DNA from: Typhlomys cinereus
Taxonomy: Eukaryota > Chordata > Mammalia > Rodentia > Platacanthomyidae
Direction of reading: 5' to 3'
DNA length: 64,000 bases
Assembly (NCBI GenBank): GCA_023101885.1
Contig: JALPQD010000393.1
Span: forward strand, 1,736,001 to 1,800,000
Shown here: piece after piece, positions 1-12,453 of the stretch
How positions within the stretch are numbered: position 1 is the first letter of the stretch
Layout: every line of letters starts with the position of its first letter
The notes under the pieces: model-generated
The model's input: only the letters and a program-made list of their open reading frames with translations
The model's database searches: none
What the model was told of the DNA's origin: nothing
Made by a program: the position numbers and the translations under genes

Positions 1-261
1 TGGAGAAGTTGATCTATAGCAATTGATACTAAAAAGGATCAGTAAGGTGAAAAAAAGGAGATTTACTTATCTTTGGGCTGCATGTGAAGAATCTCTCCCA
101 CATGATAGGATGATTGTAGAGGGCTCCAGATGTATGGCCTTTGTCCCTTAGAGTTTTGCTTGAGTTTCCTTTGGACTCTATTGAATTCTGAGTAGCAGTG
201 TGTCTTCCCTGGACCACGTGAGTAGGTCCCTGGTGGGCCGGAGAGGCAGAGGGTCTGATGT

Positions 262-500
262 TGATGGCAGAATTCTTCACCTGGGACCTGGGACTTGGCT
301 TAGGGCCCACCCAAGCTCCAGGGATGGAGGAATGTGAGCAAGTCCTGTCTGGCGGAGGCACGCGCAGTAGGAAGAAAGGGGCTGTGGTCCCGGGTGGGGC
401 CCAGGCAAAGCCGGAGGCCGCCTAGGTGCCGCTGGGAGACAGGGACACCGGGTGGGGGGCTGGGCAGACTCACCTGCAACCTGGGACCTGGCTCCTTTTT
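262..500. repeat. GC- and CpG-rich segment, possible L1 5' promoter units
   Basis: This segment is far richer in G+C and CpG than the AT-rich DNA around it, with about nine CpGs between 330 and 500. Two similar blocks (about 267-299 and 461-490, sharing ACCTGGGACCTGG-like text) lie about 192 bp apart, close to the roughly 200-bp monomer period of rodent L1 promoters. The flank at 1-260 continues without a recognisable ORF. It could instead be an LTR or a small CpG island. No coding similarity was seen, and the family assignment is a guess. Confidence 0.3.
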
Positions 501-540
501 ATTTTTAATACGCAGGGAGACTATAGCAAAATAAGTCATG

Positions 541-1382
541 AGGTATAATCTACTATGATGGTTAGAATGTGGATTTTTTGATAGTAATTTTAATGTAGTT
601 CTTATCAAAACAACATGGAAGTTTTCCATATTTTTATATAAGAAAAGGATAAAGAATGCTCATAGAACACATTGGAAGAATGGCCCATAATTCAACAAAG
701 TTATCATAATATATAAAACAAAAAAGCATCATGATAGATTTTTTTCACTGACAGAGTAAGAAACATTGACTAACTTCAATCAGCAGCCAATAACTTTCTC
801 ATAGAGTTACTCTTTGGAATACTAAATCTAAAACACTGTAGATTCAGTTTCTTTAATCTGTATACCTTCATTGTGTGAGCATGTAACCTAATAATCTAAC
901 TTGGGCTAGAATACCAAGCATGAGACAAGTAGGAGGAGTCTATTCCAATTTCCAGTGAGATGCAAAATCCGAAAAAAAAATAAGAACAGTGGATTAACTA
1001 GGCATAATCAATTTCTACACTTTCTACAACTTGTTTATGAAAGAGAATGAGCCAGAAAGTGAAAACTGGTTCTGTGGAATAGAAAAGCCTATTATAAACT
1101 AATGCAGCTATAATTTAGGAGAATAGAGTCTGCATCAAGATCCTAAGCATACATTACCAGTGAAGGGAAAACATTTAGATGGGTGGAATATGTAACTCTT
1201 CTTCTCCAGTGTCTCTCTATTTTCAGTGAAATAAGTAAGAAGATAGCTAGGTCAAAGAGAAGAGATTGTAAAGATGGATATGTAAGAATGGAGAAGACTT
1301 GAAATGCCATGTGAGAGAATAAATATCATGATGGAAATAAAATAAATTTACCAGAAAGAACAGAAGTATACCAGAAAGTAGC
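541..1382. other. No recognisable feature
   Basis: AT-rich sequence with no ORF of note and no repeat that I could name. It may contain very old, unrecognisable repeats. Confidence 0.5.
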
Positions 1383-1575
1383 CTACAGAAGGGCTTTCCA
1401 AAGAGTGACAGATTTTAATTGGGGAATGACATGATAGGATTTTTTGGTACAGGGCTTGACAGAAAAGAGAATATTTTTTTCCTGATGATTGGCTTTGTGT
1501 TCCAGTGAAGGATACATTAGGTATGGAGGAAGAATAGAAGCCACAGGTCTATTGGCTGGGTGTTCCAAGCTACTT
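1383..1575 (+). repeat. Local direct duplication, copy A
   Basis: About 193 bp that recurs in the same orientation at 2305-2495. By eye there are roughly seven differences, so identity is about 96%. The matched text starts at CTACAGAAGGGC and ends at TTCCAAGCTACTT. I see no poly-A tail, tRNA-like head or TG...CA termini, so it does not look like a retroposon. The short ORF inside it has no recognisable product. Confidence 0.85.
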
Positions 1576-2304
1576 TCTGGGTGCAGCTTGGGCTATATTC
1601 ATTTCCCTGAGAAATCAAGAAATATAGATATATAGTTTTTTCCAGATGTATGTATGTTCAAATCAACTCAAAAGTTGAATAAGACCATAATTGAGTTATG
1701 TCATATCTTATATGATGCAGGGAAAAAGGGACCAAGAAAAGTCTAGGAGAGATAAGAGCATAAAAATGAAGCATAAAATCTAGATTTAAAGCACACAAGA
1801 TGAGGGGTGGTGAGGATAATGTATGGAGTGAAAATATGCAATGACCAGCATCTTTTAATATTTCCCAGGGACTTTGGAATAGCAGGAGAAAAGGAATGCA
1901 AGTAAATGCTTTGGGAAAAAAGTGGATAGAAGAAGTGAGCATCTGAAACCTACTGCGAGTAAAGTGGAGGACTACATTCTAGAAAAACATAAGAGCTAGC
2001 AGGTGTAATCAAGATATTAGCATGAATGTTTGCATAAATATCATAATCAGGAATGGAATTGTAACAGAAATCCTAGTAAGTCAGTTACCAAAAATATTTA
2101 AGGCATGAGAAAAATTATCTGTGATAGGTTAGAAGGCTACAAGAAGCTAGAGTAGTGACTCACTAGTTTGAATGGATCTCTAAAGGGGCCAGAGTCTTGA
2201 TAGGCTGGAATAAGGAACAAAGGTCTAAAACTGCCATGAATTAATGAGGAAGTTGTCCCAGCACTAGTAAGCATGAGTGGCATAGAAGAGAAAAAAAATA
2301 TTCT
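1576..2304. other. Spacer between duplication copies, nothing recognised
   Basis: Unassigned AT-rich DNA between the two direct copies. The copy-to-copy distance is about 920 bp. Confidence 0.5.
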
Positions 2305-2495
2305 CTACAGAAGGGCTTCCAAAGAGTGACAGATTTTAATTGGGGAATGATATGATAGGATTTTTTGGTACAGGGCTTGATAGAAAAGAGAATTTTTTTT
2401 CCTGATGATTGGCTTTGTGTTCCAGTGAAGGATACATTAGGTATGGAGGAAGAATAGAAGCCACAGGTCTAGTGGCTGGGTATTCCAAGCTACTT
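2305..2495 (+). repeat. Local direct duplication, copy B
   Basis: Second copy of the unit at 1383-1575, in the same orientation and nearly identical. The flanks differ abruptly at both ends: an A-rich AGAGAAAAAAAATATTCT precedes it and AAGAACAAAG follows. The boundaries are therefore sharp and the event looks recent compared with the decayed repeats nearby. Confidence 0.85.
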
Positions 2496-3149
2496 AAGAA
2501 CAAAGTTTCTGTGATAAGATCACCTGGACGCTGGGGCAGCTTATGTAACTTGACAGACTAGTATGATGAGTTTAATGTGGACAATTTTCAGTGGTAACAG
2601 TGTCTGTAGTGTTGTGTGAAGAAACTACCTTGAGAGGAGTGTGTGCAATTCATTATGTTACCTCTGCTGTGGTACGTGTAACATGTTGAGATTATTGAAG
2701 AATGTAAAATGTTTCCCATTCAGACGTTGTGAAATGCTCAAGATTTCTAGGCACCCTTGGGTCTCTGTTTGAAGCCCTTCAGAACCTTAGCATCTAATAG
2801 CAGGAAGCTTGACTCTTAGAGCATCACCTCTAGTGATAAACACAATTTTTTTCTATCAAACACTTTTCCAACAACTTTCCCCACTTTACCTGTTGGAACT
2901 TGTATGTACGATATGAGCTTATCAGTTCTGGAATAAGGGAAACAGAAAAGCTATAACATTAAAATATATTTGAGTAACTATATAAGGAAGAATCAGAGAT
3001 TAAGCAATATTTTACATCCATAGTAAAATAAATGAATCAAGCAACTAATGGAAATGAGAAATAAAAGCAACATATAATGTTAAGGCAATGTCTTAGGAAG
3101 CTGCCTCAAGTTCTAGTGCTGGAGAGAGCAGAAATCTCAGGAATAGATA
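2496..3149. other. No recognisable feature
   Basis: AT-rich unassigned sequence ending at the T-run that begins the next L1 fragment. Confidence 0.5.
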
Positions 3150-3810
3150 CCCATCTTTTTTTTTTAACATTTTAGAGTTTTGTGAATGAAGTGAATTTAT
3201 GATATCACCTTAAATCCCTCCTTCTTTTCCTATTACAGCTCTTTTTCTTCCTTAAAATTCTCCTTCCTATTTTCACTCCTTTTTTGCATGTGTGACCTAC
3301 TAAGTTTCATATAGATTGCATTTGATGACATGTGCCTCTGTAATTCTTGGAACATGAATCATTTAATCAGTGGGTATGTCACAAAGGAAAACATCACTTC
3401 CCACATCCAGCATTAATCCTCATCAGTCTCTCAGGGAGACTTGGGGCTTCTTATGATATTTCTCATTCCATGGTAAAAAGTTGAAAGGCTAAATCCTTTT
3501 CAAACCTTGTGGAAGTACACATGCCTGCAGTGAATTCATGAATGTAACAGCCCCATCATGTATAGAAGATAATCTCTGGCCCCTCTTTCGACTCTTACAA
3601 TCTTCCACTTCCATGATGTTCCCTGAGGTTTGGTCAATGGATAGGAGTGGCTTACATTTCATGTTTGGGACCTAGGAGTTCACAGTCACTTATTTTCTGA
3701 ACTTAGGTCAGTTGTGATTTTTGCATATTGAAATAGGAGCTACCTAAAGCAGTCATCACTAATTACTTCTATTTGCAAAGAAATAGAACTATAACCAATA
3801 TTAAAGAATG
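3150..3810 (-). mobile_element. L1 3' UTR fragment, old Lx-like type
   Basis: The fragment starts with a T-run (complement of a poly-A tail) at about 3153 and continues as the 3' untranslated region of an old rodent L1 on the minus strand. The same text order recurs at 17.5-19.5 kb (CTCATCAGTCTCYCAG, then CATGAATGTAMCAGCCC) and in related form at 48.3-49.2 kb. It is 5' truncated with no ORF2 left. The inner boundary is uncertain by about 100 bp. Confidence 0.7.
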
Positions 3811-4261
3811 TTCCTGATGAGCCTTTAAGGTGTACCCATTAAAAGTTGAACATGTACCCTCATGCTTACCTTCATTTCACTGATTTTATTGATTTTTCCC
3901 TTTTCTTTGCCATCACCAGCACTCATCTAATCCATCAACTCACCAGCTGTAGTAACTAGCTTTGATTCAGACATACTTGATCAATTTCTTTTCTCTTGCA
4001 GATTCTTACAATCAATTATATGTAAAAATCTAGCTTTAGTATGAAGGGAGGAGACACAGGGAGTCACATGCTACATCAGCTATATACCATAAAGTTTGGA
4101 TAACCATAAAGTTTGAATAAATATTTCTTTTTTTCTTTCTTTCACATATGTGTGTATGGGATACATGCATGCATTTCTGTGTATGTACATGCATGTGAGA
4201 GTAATTCATGTAATTCATCTAATTTATTGCTCTGAACCTGGTTCTCTCAATCAAGAGCACA
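3811..4261. other. No recognisable feature
   Basis: Unassigned; 4140-4200 is rich in ATGCATG/TGTATG words, a weak simple-sequence character. Confidence 0.45.
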
Positions 4262-5290
4262 CCTTTTCTTTTTTTCCCAATCATACAAGCTCAAAGGTTA
4301 CCCTGATCCTCTCCCTCCCTCCACTCCTCACCAGTCCCCCTTTGCACTCCCCCCCTTTTCCCCTTCCTTTCACCCCCCTTTCTCCTCTTCTTCCAGTGCC
4401 TTCCCCTTCCCTGTCCCATGCCCTGGAGAATACTTTTGTGTGAATGCCAAGCCTCCCTCTGAGTCTTCCACCCTAATGAGGTGTAAGGACTCAGTGGCAT
4501 TGTCCAGAGCCCTTTCTTGGGCTCCCCATTAGTATGGGAACACTATTATGACTGTTAATCCCTTGCCTCTAAGGATCCCACTGCCTGTGATCCATGCTAG
4601 ACTTTGGGGGGTCATTGTCATGTCAGTCATTTGTGCGGGTAATGCAAAGTCCAATCATGGCTATTGCAGTCCTAACCTGTGGAATATCTTGGATATCATT
4701 GGTCTTCCTCATCTTTAGGCTTTTACAATCTTGCCACCCCCCTCTTCAACAAGTTTCCCTGAGATTTAGGATGAGGAGAGATTTGGCTGGTCTGGTTCCA
4801 GTTGATTAATGTAGGATGTTTGGTGTTCTGAATTATAGTTTGCTGTTGATTTCATTTCTGCTGTTCCTGATTAGCTCCATCCCGATTGGTATTGAAGGTC
4901 ACCTCCAAACAAAGATAAAAGGTTGTTTAAATGAGGATCTTACTATAAGAGGAGACTCAAAGGTAGGTGGAATAAGAGTAGAAGACCACAGTGAGGGGCG
5001 TTTAGTGTCCATTTGCAAGATAGTTACTGTCTATCTGCCAGTCCCTATATCCTCCCTGATTGGTGAGATCCCTCTTTAGTCACAAGTGACAAGGAAGGGA
5101 AGTGAGAGTGAGCCTCACCAGATGTCTTGCTACTTACATGCAAGACTTGACAGTGGCCTGTTTTCTCTACTGAAGCATGATCCCCTCTCTCCTTTTATCT
5201 GGGGAGGGCTCCTTCGTCTCCCCTCCAGTTCACAATCTCCATGATTACAGTAGGTATTACAGAGATTCATTTCTGAATATGTCATTAAGA
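4262..5290 (-). mobile_element. 5'-truncated L1, 3' UTR only
   Basis: Minus-strand L1 3' end of the same general family as the L1 at 27.9 kb. In plus-strand order it shows CATACAAGCTCA next to the tail, a long C/T tract (4300-4420, G-rich on the sense strand), CTAAGGATCC, ATGCTAGACTTTG, then the CTGTTCCTGATTAGCTCCAT block, ending near the start of the 3' UTR. No ORF2 sequence remains. Short ORFs here are non-coding by context. Confidence 0.85.
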
Positions 5291-5375
5291 AGCTGACTAG
5301 CCTGCTTTCTCAGGGGATTCCCAGGCTCAGTGTTTCAAGGCTCAAATTAGAGTCAGGTTGCCACACTTACCTAGT

Positions 5376-5436
5376 ATTTTTTTTTTTTTTTTGCTAGACC
5401 AAGACTTTAACCATTGAGCTAGCTTCCTTCCCAACT
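5376..5436 (-). mobile_element. tRNA-like SINE head with A-run
   Basis: On the minus strand, a tRNA-like SINE head (AGCTAGCTCAATGGTTAAAG) is followed directly by a run of about 15 A (T-run at about 5377-5392). The SINE body is missing, so it is either a head-only ID-like retroposon or a truncated B2-like SINE. Confidence 0.5.
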
Positions 5437-7466
5437 TCCAAATATTTCTTTAAATATTTTCTATCAAGGCCTTAATTGGATACACTGGCATTGTCTGATT
5501 CATTTTACAGAATTAATTGATCCAAAGTTAAAAAGTCATTCTTCACAAATGGATACTAAGCCTAGACTAGGACTCATAGAAAGACGATGATCATTCTCCA
5601 TCTTTGGTCCATTCTTCTCAGAGCATCTGTTGCACTGCAGCAAGACAGGCACACACAGTCTGTGCCATTAAGAGCACATCAGTGCATTTCCTCTCACACA
5701 CCCACCGGTAATGTTTGTTCAGTGACAATCATCTCTGAAAACCCCCTTTTACAACAACATGTACAGGAGTGTGAACACAATGCTATTAAGATTTGCATGT
5801 CTTGGCTCTCTAGCTTACACATTCCACTTAAACACCCAAATGCCGTGGGTGTTTTTATTTTGGTTTCATGTGCTTTTTTATATGTGTATGTAAAATATAT
5901 CACATTGCATGACTAATCACTTCCTTCAGGCTTACGAGTACACATTTTCCAAAAGACAAGCCTTTTCAAATCCTCAGTGTTTCAAACATGCTAAATAGCT
6001 GTCATTCTGGAAATATGATATCATATCATTATCACATCCATTAAAATAAAATTGATATGTCCTATATGTTTAATTTATTATATTTTTTAGCAATTTTCTG
6101 GTAAGTATTCTGTGTTAGAAACAAATTTCTATTAGATAGGGATTATTTTTCCAGGTATCCATTTAACTAGATCAAATGTTCCTAAATGATTCTTTTTTCA
6201 AAACAATTAAATAATTTTAAGGAACATTTTTGAATTTTTTCTTAAAGTGTATCCATATTCATTCTATGAAAATGAAAAAACAAATCCTCAATGGTTCCTT
6301 TTTCAAATCTGTCAAATTGCTAGCATAAAACATATTGGTTTTCCATTGTGTTGAATCATGAATCACTTCCCTTTCTTAAGGATTCAGGGGAATTCAGAGC
6401 ATAAATATTTTAAAAGTATTTCCTAGAAAGTATTTTGACCTCTCAACAGTAATAAATTTCTCTTCTGGGTCAACTTTCTACCTATAGGTCTTAAATAGCA
6501 TTAAAAAAGAAAAAAAAACCACAATATACATTATTTTAATCCTTGTGTAAAACCATGTCTTTGTTCAACAAAAACCTGGACATTTTCTCCTTAAATCATA
6601 GAATAGTATTAAGAAGACATACATTGATAATGAAACAAGTGGATTTAAGTGAACCTCTATCCTCCATGTGCCTTATTACATTATAAGTACAAAAGTACAA
6701 AAACATATAGTCAGATGATTCTCTAGGCAAAAGGCATATATATCACTGTTTCTGAGTAAAATTCTAGATCATAGGTTAGAAATAAATAGAAATTCAGAAA
6801 TAATTAGTCTATTATATTTTGGCTCTCATAATCCCCAGAGAGATACCCTAGATACAGCAAGGGGACCGTGGCTCTGGTCAATGTTCATATTCCTACTTGC
6901 ACTGAAAATTGAGAAAACATTTTTGTTATGTAAAACTTGGTTTCCATAATTCTAGCCTGGGATAATGGGTTACCAGGTTAACCACCAAATTGTTGTAAGG
7001 ATCAGTTTTATACAGCTTGCTCTGATAATTTATTAATAACCATTTTGGCAATTACAAAGATTAAGAAGACAAACCAGAGTCATTGAATTATTTTATGTAT
7101 AAGATACATGATAGACTCCAGAAAGTGAGCTGGTATTAAGTACTATGTATTTACATAAAAATTGCCCTAATCATATACTTGTATGTAAATTTACCACATA
7201 ATCTCAATCCTAGCAAGGTTCACATGATTTTAAAACTGAAAGCAAGTAATCAATTCATGACTTACTACTTCAAAATTTGTGAATTTAGGTAAAAAATATA
7301 TATTATGTTCATTTTTGCTTGCAAAAATAAAAGTTGAATATAATGTGTTATATATCCTGTTTGATTTAACATTATAATTGGTAAAAATTTTTTGAAATAC
7401 TTGAAGTAATTGTCAGATGACAACAATAAAATTTACTTATTTAAAACTTTATTACATTTTTAATCC
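5437..7466. other. AT-rich DNA, nothing recognised
   Basis: Very AT-rich stretch without repeats that I can name. The ORF at 5587-5916 (109 codons) has no recognisable motif and is probably chance. Confidence 0.5.
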
Positions 7467-7850
7467 TGGTGCTGAGGAGATGGTTCAGTAATTACAGCAG
7501 TTGCTGAATAAGCATGAGGACTAGTTTAGATCCTTAGGTCCCACTTGATATTCACTGGGTGTGAAAGCCTACTCATAATTCCAGGCCACTTAAACATTGA
7601 CTGCATATCCTGAGCAAACTGAATAGCAAGGTTATTCTTATGGACAAAGAGCAGATTAGATTAGAGAGCATGCTGCCAAAGAGGAAGGTTGAAAAGCTAT
7701 CAAAGATATCAACCCAAGGCCTCTACATACATGATCAAATGTATGCACATACACCAGCACACATTTGGACCTATACACATTTGAATATACATATATACAT
7801 ATCAATATACACACACATACATATATCAAATAGATCAAATACATGAAAAC
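7467..7850 (+). mobile_element. B3/B2-type SINE, degenerate
   Basis: The tRNA-like head (GCTGAGGAGATGGTTCAGTAA) is followed by CAAGCATGAGGACTAG-type box B text, a diverged body, and a CA/TA-rich tail (7740-7850). The order matches the rodent B3 family. No clear flanking repeats were found, which fits an old copy. Confidence 0.65.
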
Positions 7851-8934
7851 AGAAAAAGATAAAATTGCAATGCTTCTTGCAAGCTATTCACAGAAGCATA
7901 TTATAAGAGCTAGAGAGTAGATATTATCCTTAATACTTAGGAATTCATCTCAGGCCAGAGAGATCCATGGACTGGTATTAACATTAACAGAGCCAGACTA
8001 AGGAATCAGCACTACACGGTGAGTTTTCTTAAGCATGAAGAAAATACCAAAAAAAAAAAAAAATGAGTAGCCTGGGACATCTTATATACATTCTTTCAGA
8101 GTTCGGGATGCCAGGTACATGAAACCAAAGTGCTCACAGGGTTGCCGTGCTCTGAAAGCTGAGTCTCCATTTTCGTGTGGCCTCTTTTCCATTATCTGTC
8201 TCTATTTTCTAATACAATACCATGTCTCTAATATACAACATTTTTGTCATGTGTGTCAAGAAGTCCAGAACGATAACAAAGATTTTCCAAAGCTTTCCTG
8301 GATAACTTCCAATCTGCAATTTGCCATGTGTTCAGTTACATATCTCATCCGTTCAGCAAGACTTGTTTCTAGTTCCCTGTTAAGCTTCTCTCTCAAGTCA
8401 TTCCCAATAATACATTTTCTAGTATGAACATTTTTGTAATCTGCTTATGCTGAGAATCACCAGACTTATCAGATACTTAGCTATTCTTATCTATTTATCT
8501 CTTTCTTCTCACATTTCCTTGTAAGCAACAAGGAGCTCTCTCTGAGGTATCTCTTTGGAACACAATTATCCTTTGTCTCTGAATTTTTCTTCTTATATGA
8601 GTAACAGTCATTGATTCGATATCCACTTTAAATTTTACATTTTGTGATCCTTATTTGTATCTGTGAAGACCCTATTTTCAAATATGTTTGTTTACCTGCC
8701 TTGAAATTAGGGTTTGAGATTAGGATATGGGGACACTATTAAGTCCATTATGATGGAAAGTTATGATTTTTCATTGTGTACATGTATTTCTGATTTATTC
8801 CTAGAATTTATGGTAGTGACTGTCCCATTGGTAGTTACAAAATATCATTCATTTTAGGGTAAGACATTCTGAGTCATAAGTTTGGGGAACAAAGTATCAA
8901 ATAGAATATAGAAAATTACTCTAATTAATGCAGT
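7851..8934. other. No recognisable feature
   Basis: AT-rich with an A-run at about 8049-8064. The ORF at 8119-8427 has no known domain. Confidence 0.45.
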
Positions 8935-9085
8935 GTTTCAGTTTCTCTTCTGTTGCTACAACAAAATAATTTGATCTAAAAAATTGAAAGGAAAAAGGAT
9001 TTATTGTTTTGGTTTATGGTTCCAGGAGTGATAGAGTTGTGAACGAACCTTCAGGGTACATTTCACATTCAAACTATGATAAGAC
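8935..9085 (-). mobile_element. LTR fragment (ERVL/MaLR-like)
   Basis: Contains TTCTGTTGCTACAACAAAAT followed by GGATTTATTG and a GGTTCCAGGAGTG block. This is the signature of a dispersed rodent LTR seen several more times in the window (39.6, 43.7, 54.3, 55.3, 58.1 and 59.5 kb). It is truncated after about 150 bp. Orientation is inferred from the TTTATT poly-A-signal complement. Confidence 0.5.
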
Positions 9086-9882
9086 ATTTAAAAGATTTTC
9101 TTAACAAAAGGATTTTTGACTCTACAAGTGTGTGTGAAAATAAGTGTTGGATATGTGAAATGTAGTTAGGGTAGGAATGGGAATAGTGTCTGCATCCCGT
9201 CAAATGCAGTAGGAAAATTTAGTCATGTAACAATATCTTCAAGAACATTTTTGTCCTGAAATCTCAACCGAGTGAAATCCAATTGCATTTTGATTGTCAT
9301 CAATTACTACCCACATGCTTGACAAATTTATTTTCTTTCCTGATGCTAATCTTGTGAACCCAAGCCAAAAAAAAATGCTTTTGAAGAGGAGAGATATAAA
9401 CAAGACATTGCAGAATACTATAAAAAATGACACATTTTTCTGCTTTAAATCATTTGGCTTGAAAGTGGTTTTCAGTGAAGCTAGTACTGTTAGCATTTAG
9501 AGACAGAAAAAAATTTGAATCTGATTGTGTACCTTGAAGTCACCTAATAACAAAGAGGAAGGTCTTGTGGTTCTAGTCAAATAAAATAATATTTCCTTCA
9601 AAGATATTATCAGTAATTTCAACTATTGATGCAATTTTTTAAATGCCATACATACATTATACTGGTTTCTGAAATTAACTGAAATAATTGTACTAATCAA
9701 TTGAGAATATAAAGTCATGAAGCACATCTACTGGTAAAACTCCTCTCTCAGAGATTTGCAAACATGAATATAGTAGAAGTCACAAGGCTTATGTTTGTTC
9801 TTTTTGTAAAGAGATTGGCTCTTTTTCTTCAGTATCAGAGCTCTTTCATACTGAAGAATTTTTTTTTGAATTTATAAAATTC
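9086..9882. other. No recognisable feature
   Basis: Unassigned AT-rich DNA. Overlapping ORFs on both strands at 9239-9500 are typical chance ORFs. Confidence 0.45.
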
Positions 9883-10155
9883 AAGGCTGGAGAGATGGCA
9901 CAGGGGTTAAGACTCTGTCTCACAAGCAGAAAGTCCTGAGTTGGGATCCCAGGTCCTATGAAAAAGCACCGGGTGGAAATGGCTGCAGCCTGCACTGCTG
10001 GCTTTGGTGGTCGGAGCCTGGAAAATTCCGAAGTATAGCAAAAAGAAGGTAGAAGCAATCCTGAATGATTCCCAAAGTCACCCTTGGTCTCCATAGAGAC
10101 GTACTTATCCTCTGATACACACAAATTAATTAATTAATTAATTAATTAATTAAAT
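9883..10155 (+). mobile_element. B2-head SINE with distinct body (family copy 1)
   Basis: The head AAGGCTGGAGAGATGGCACAGG and box-B-like CCTGAGTTGGGATCCC are followed by a body with ACCGGGTGGAAATGGCTG...GCCTGCA, then GGAGCCTGGAAAATTCCG. The tail is (AATT)n at 10122-10153. The same body occurs at 12.5, 41.2, 42.3, 52.6 and 58.8 kb and does not match mouse B2. Confidence 0.75.
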
Positions 10156-10204
10156 ATTTTTAAGAGTTGAAGTCAACTTACAAAGGAAAATGCTAATAAT
10201 ATGA

Positions 10205-11250
10205 AAATTTAGAATTTTTTTCCCAGTCTTTTCTTTCCCAATCTTTTTTGCCCAATCTTTTCCCAATCTTTTCTTTTCCAAAACTTATTATATTTTACCT
10301 AGTTATACAAGCTCAATAGGTACTCCTCTCTTCCCATCTCTCTCTTCCCTTCTCACGTGTTGTCCCCCCGTCCTACTCTCCCCTTCCCTCTCTCTCATCC
10401 CTCTTTCCTCCCTCCTCCTCTCTTAGTGTTTCCTGCCTGCTCCCTCCCATCCTTCAGAACCGCTGTTTATATGGGCACTGAATTTCTCCCTGAGTCGTCT
10501 ATACTAGTGAAGGTTCAGGACTCAGTGGCATAGCTTGGGTCTCCTTCTAGGGCCGTCACTAATATGGGAAGTCTGTTATATCTATTTGAACTCTTGTTTC
10601 TAAGGATCCTACTGCCTGAAGCCTTCTCCCCTGAGATCGGTGCTAAACTTTGAGGGCAGGTTCATCTGTCAGCCATTGTGCAGGGCAGCCAAACACATTG
10701 TAGCAATATCCTGCTATTACAATCTTGAGTGGTATATCTTGCCTATTGATGGTCCTCCCCATCTTCAGGCTCTTATACTCTTGCTGACCCTTCTTCCACA
10801 AGGTTGCCTGAGTTTTAGGATGGGAGAGATTTGTCCGGTCTGATTCCAGGTGACCCTTGTAGGGTCTTTGGTGTTCTGAATTATGGTTGGTTGTTGTTTT
10901 CAGTATTGCTGTTCCTGCACTGCTCTTGGCTGCATCCTGATTGAGTGTCGATGTCATCTCCTAACCAAAGATAAAGGACTGTTTAAATGAAGGTCTTAGT
11001 ATAAGAGGCTTAAAGGTAGATGGAAGAATGGGAGTAGGACTCAGTAGCAAGTGGGGTTAGACACAGGTTGCGGTTGGGTATCCTCTGCCAGCCCCATCCC
11101 CTCTCTGACTAGGGAAATCAGCCATGTCCAGTAATAAGTGAACAGGAAAGGAAGTGAGAGTGAGCTGCAGTCAGATGTATCCCTACTTATATGCAGTTCA
11201 TGACTGTGGCCTAATTTCTCTATTGAAGTGTGTTCTTTTGTCTCCTTAGA
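10205..11250 (-). mobile_element. 5'-truncated L1, 3' UTR only
   Basis: Minus-strand L1 3' UTR paralogous to 4262-5290 and 27909-28950, with the same ordered landmarks: the tail-proximal ACAAGCTCAATAGG block, C/T-rich tract 10320-10445, AAGGATCCTACTGCCTG and GGTTGTTGTTTTC. The first 60 bp (10222-10280) hold several copies of a CCCAATCTTTTC-like word, a small slippage expansion beside the tail. No ORF2 is present. Confidence 0.85.
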
Positions 11251-12439
11251 AAGCCAATCTTTTTCCTATATATTACTAACAAAAATTACCATATTATTAT
11301 CCCAATGTCTACGTGCACATAATAGCTCTGATGTTTGTTTCTTTGAGTGGTGGGAGAAACAGGAGGATTGTTTATTGACATAAAGTGACTCACATGAAAT
11401 TTCCCTAAAAAATTGAATTACATAAAAAAACACTAAAAAAAAGTAGTTGAAACATAGAAACTGTGAAGGCAGCCATCCAGAATTGCCTACTTCTGAAAAG
11501 TTTTACCTCATTCCCATTTGTCTCTGCCTACTGCTGCTTACAGTGGAAGCAAATGGACAGTCATGATTTCTGCTCTCATTCATATCCTTGAAATCGATGC
11601 TTCTGTAGCACCCACACAGTCATGCCTCATTCTTGTTGCACCTCACCATTCCCTGTATTAGTTCTTCAACTAAATGCTCAAAAGCCAAACTGTATGTAAT
11701 ATTCTAAAGAGCTCCCTTCCATTCACAGCAGCCATACATAAACAGCAAATATTTTCAGATCAAATCAACTTGCTAATTACAGTTCTGATTACTGAAAATT
11801 CTTAAATTTAAGGTCCCATTCAATTTCCAGTTCACAATGATGTGATGAGGGACACAGTAAGATATGTCCCTGTTTTCCAAACTAGTAAATCTATCCTCAA
11901 CAGAATGAAATTACACTGAACATGTCTGCTCTCAGAAGCCCATGTTCTCTATACTGGACAATATTCTCGGTCCCGTGGAAAGGATTGGGTCAGTGAGAGG
12001 AAGGCAGATTTGACATTACCAAACACCTCAGACCGCCATTCTCTTTCCATCTTCAGGCAAGATCAGATAGTGGCTAGTGCCTCACATGCTCATAATACAG
12101 ATGCCTAAAGAAAAGCCATGCTTGAGTGACAGAAGGTTAGGACAGGCATTTCTACAGCATGCAGACAATTCCTTCATTTACTCCATGCTCTGTTATTATC
12201 AGAGCAGAGAATGTTTTCCAAGTTTAAGTAGGTGGGAAAGACCATGATTTGTGAAGCTCACAATTCAACAAGGGATTAAACAGTCAATACTCACAAAAGA
12301 TATAGGAAGATGAACAAAGCTAGGATTTAAAACATGGAAATGGAGATGGAATACGGGGACACCTTGTTGCAGTTCACCTGCATGGTTCCTGATAAATGAC
12401 TATTGAACAGCTTAAGGGAATAAAGGTTTATTGTCTCTT
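11251..12439. other. No recognisable feature
   Basis: Moderately AT-rich, repeat-poor, with no coding signal I can support. Confidence 0.45.
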
Positions 12440-12453
12440 AAGATTTTCTGGAT

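Noticed and set aside
5587..5916. 109-codon ORF with a hydrophobic C-terminus
   Set aside because: No motif, no Kozak-like or splice context, and an overlapping opposite-strand ORF; chance ORF likely.
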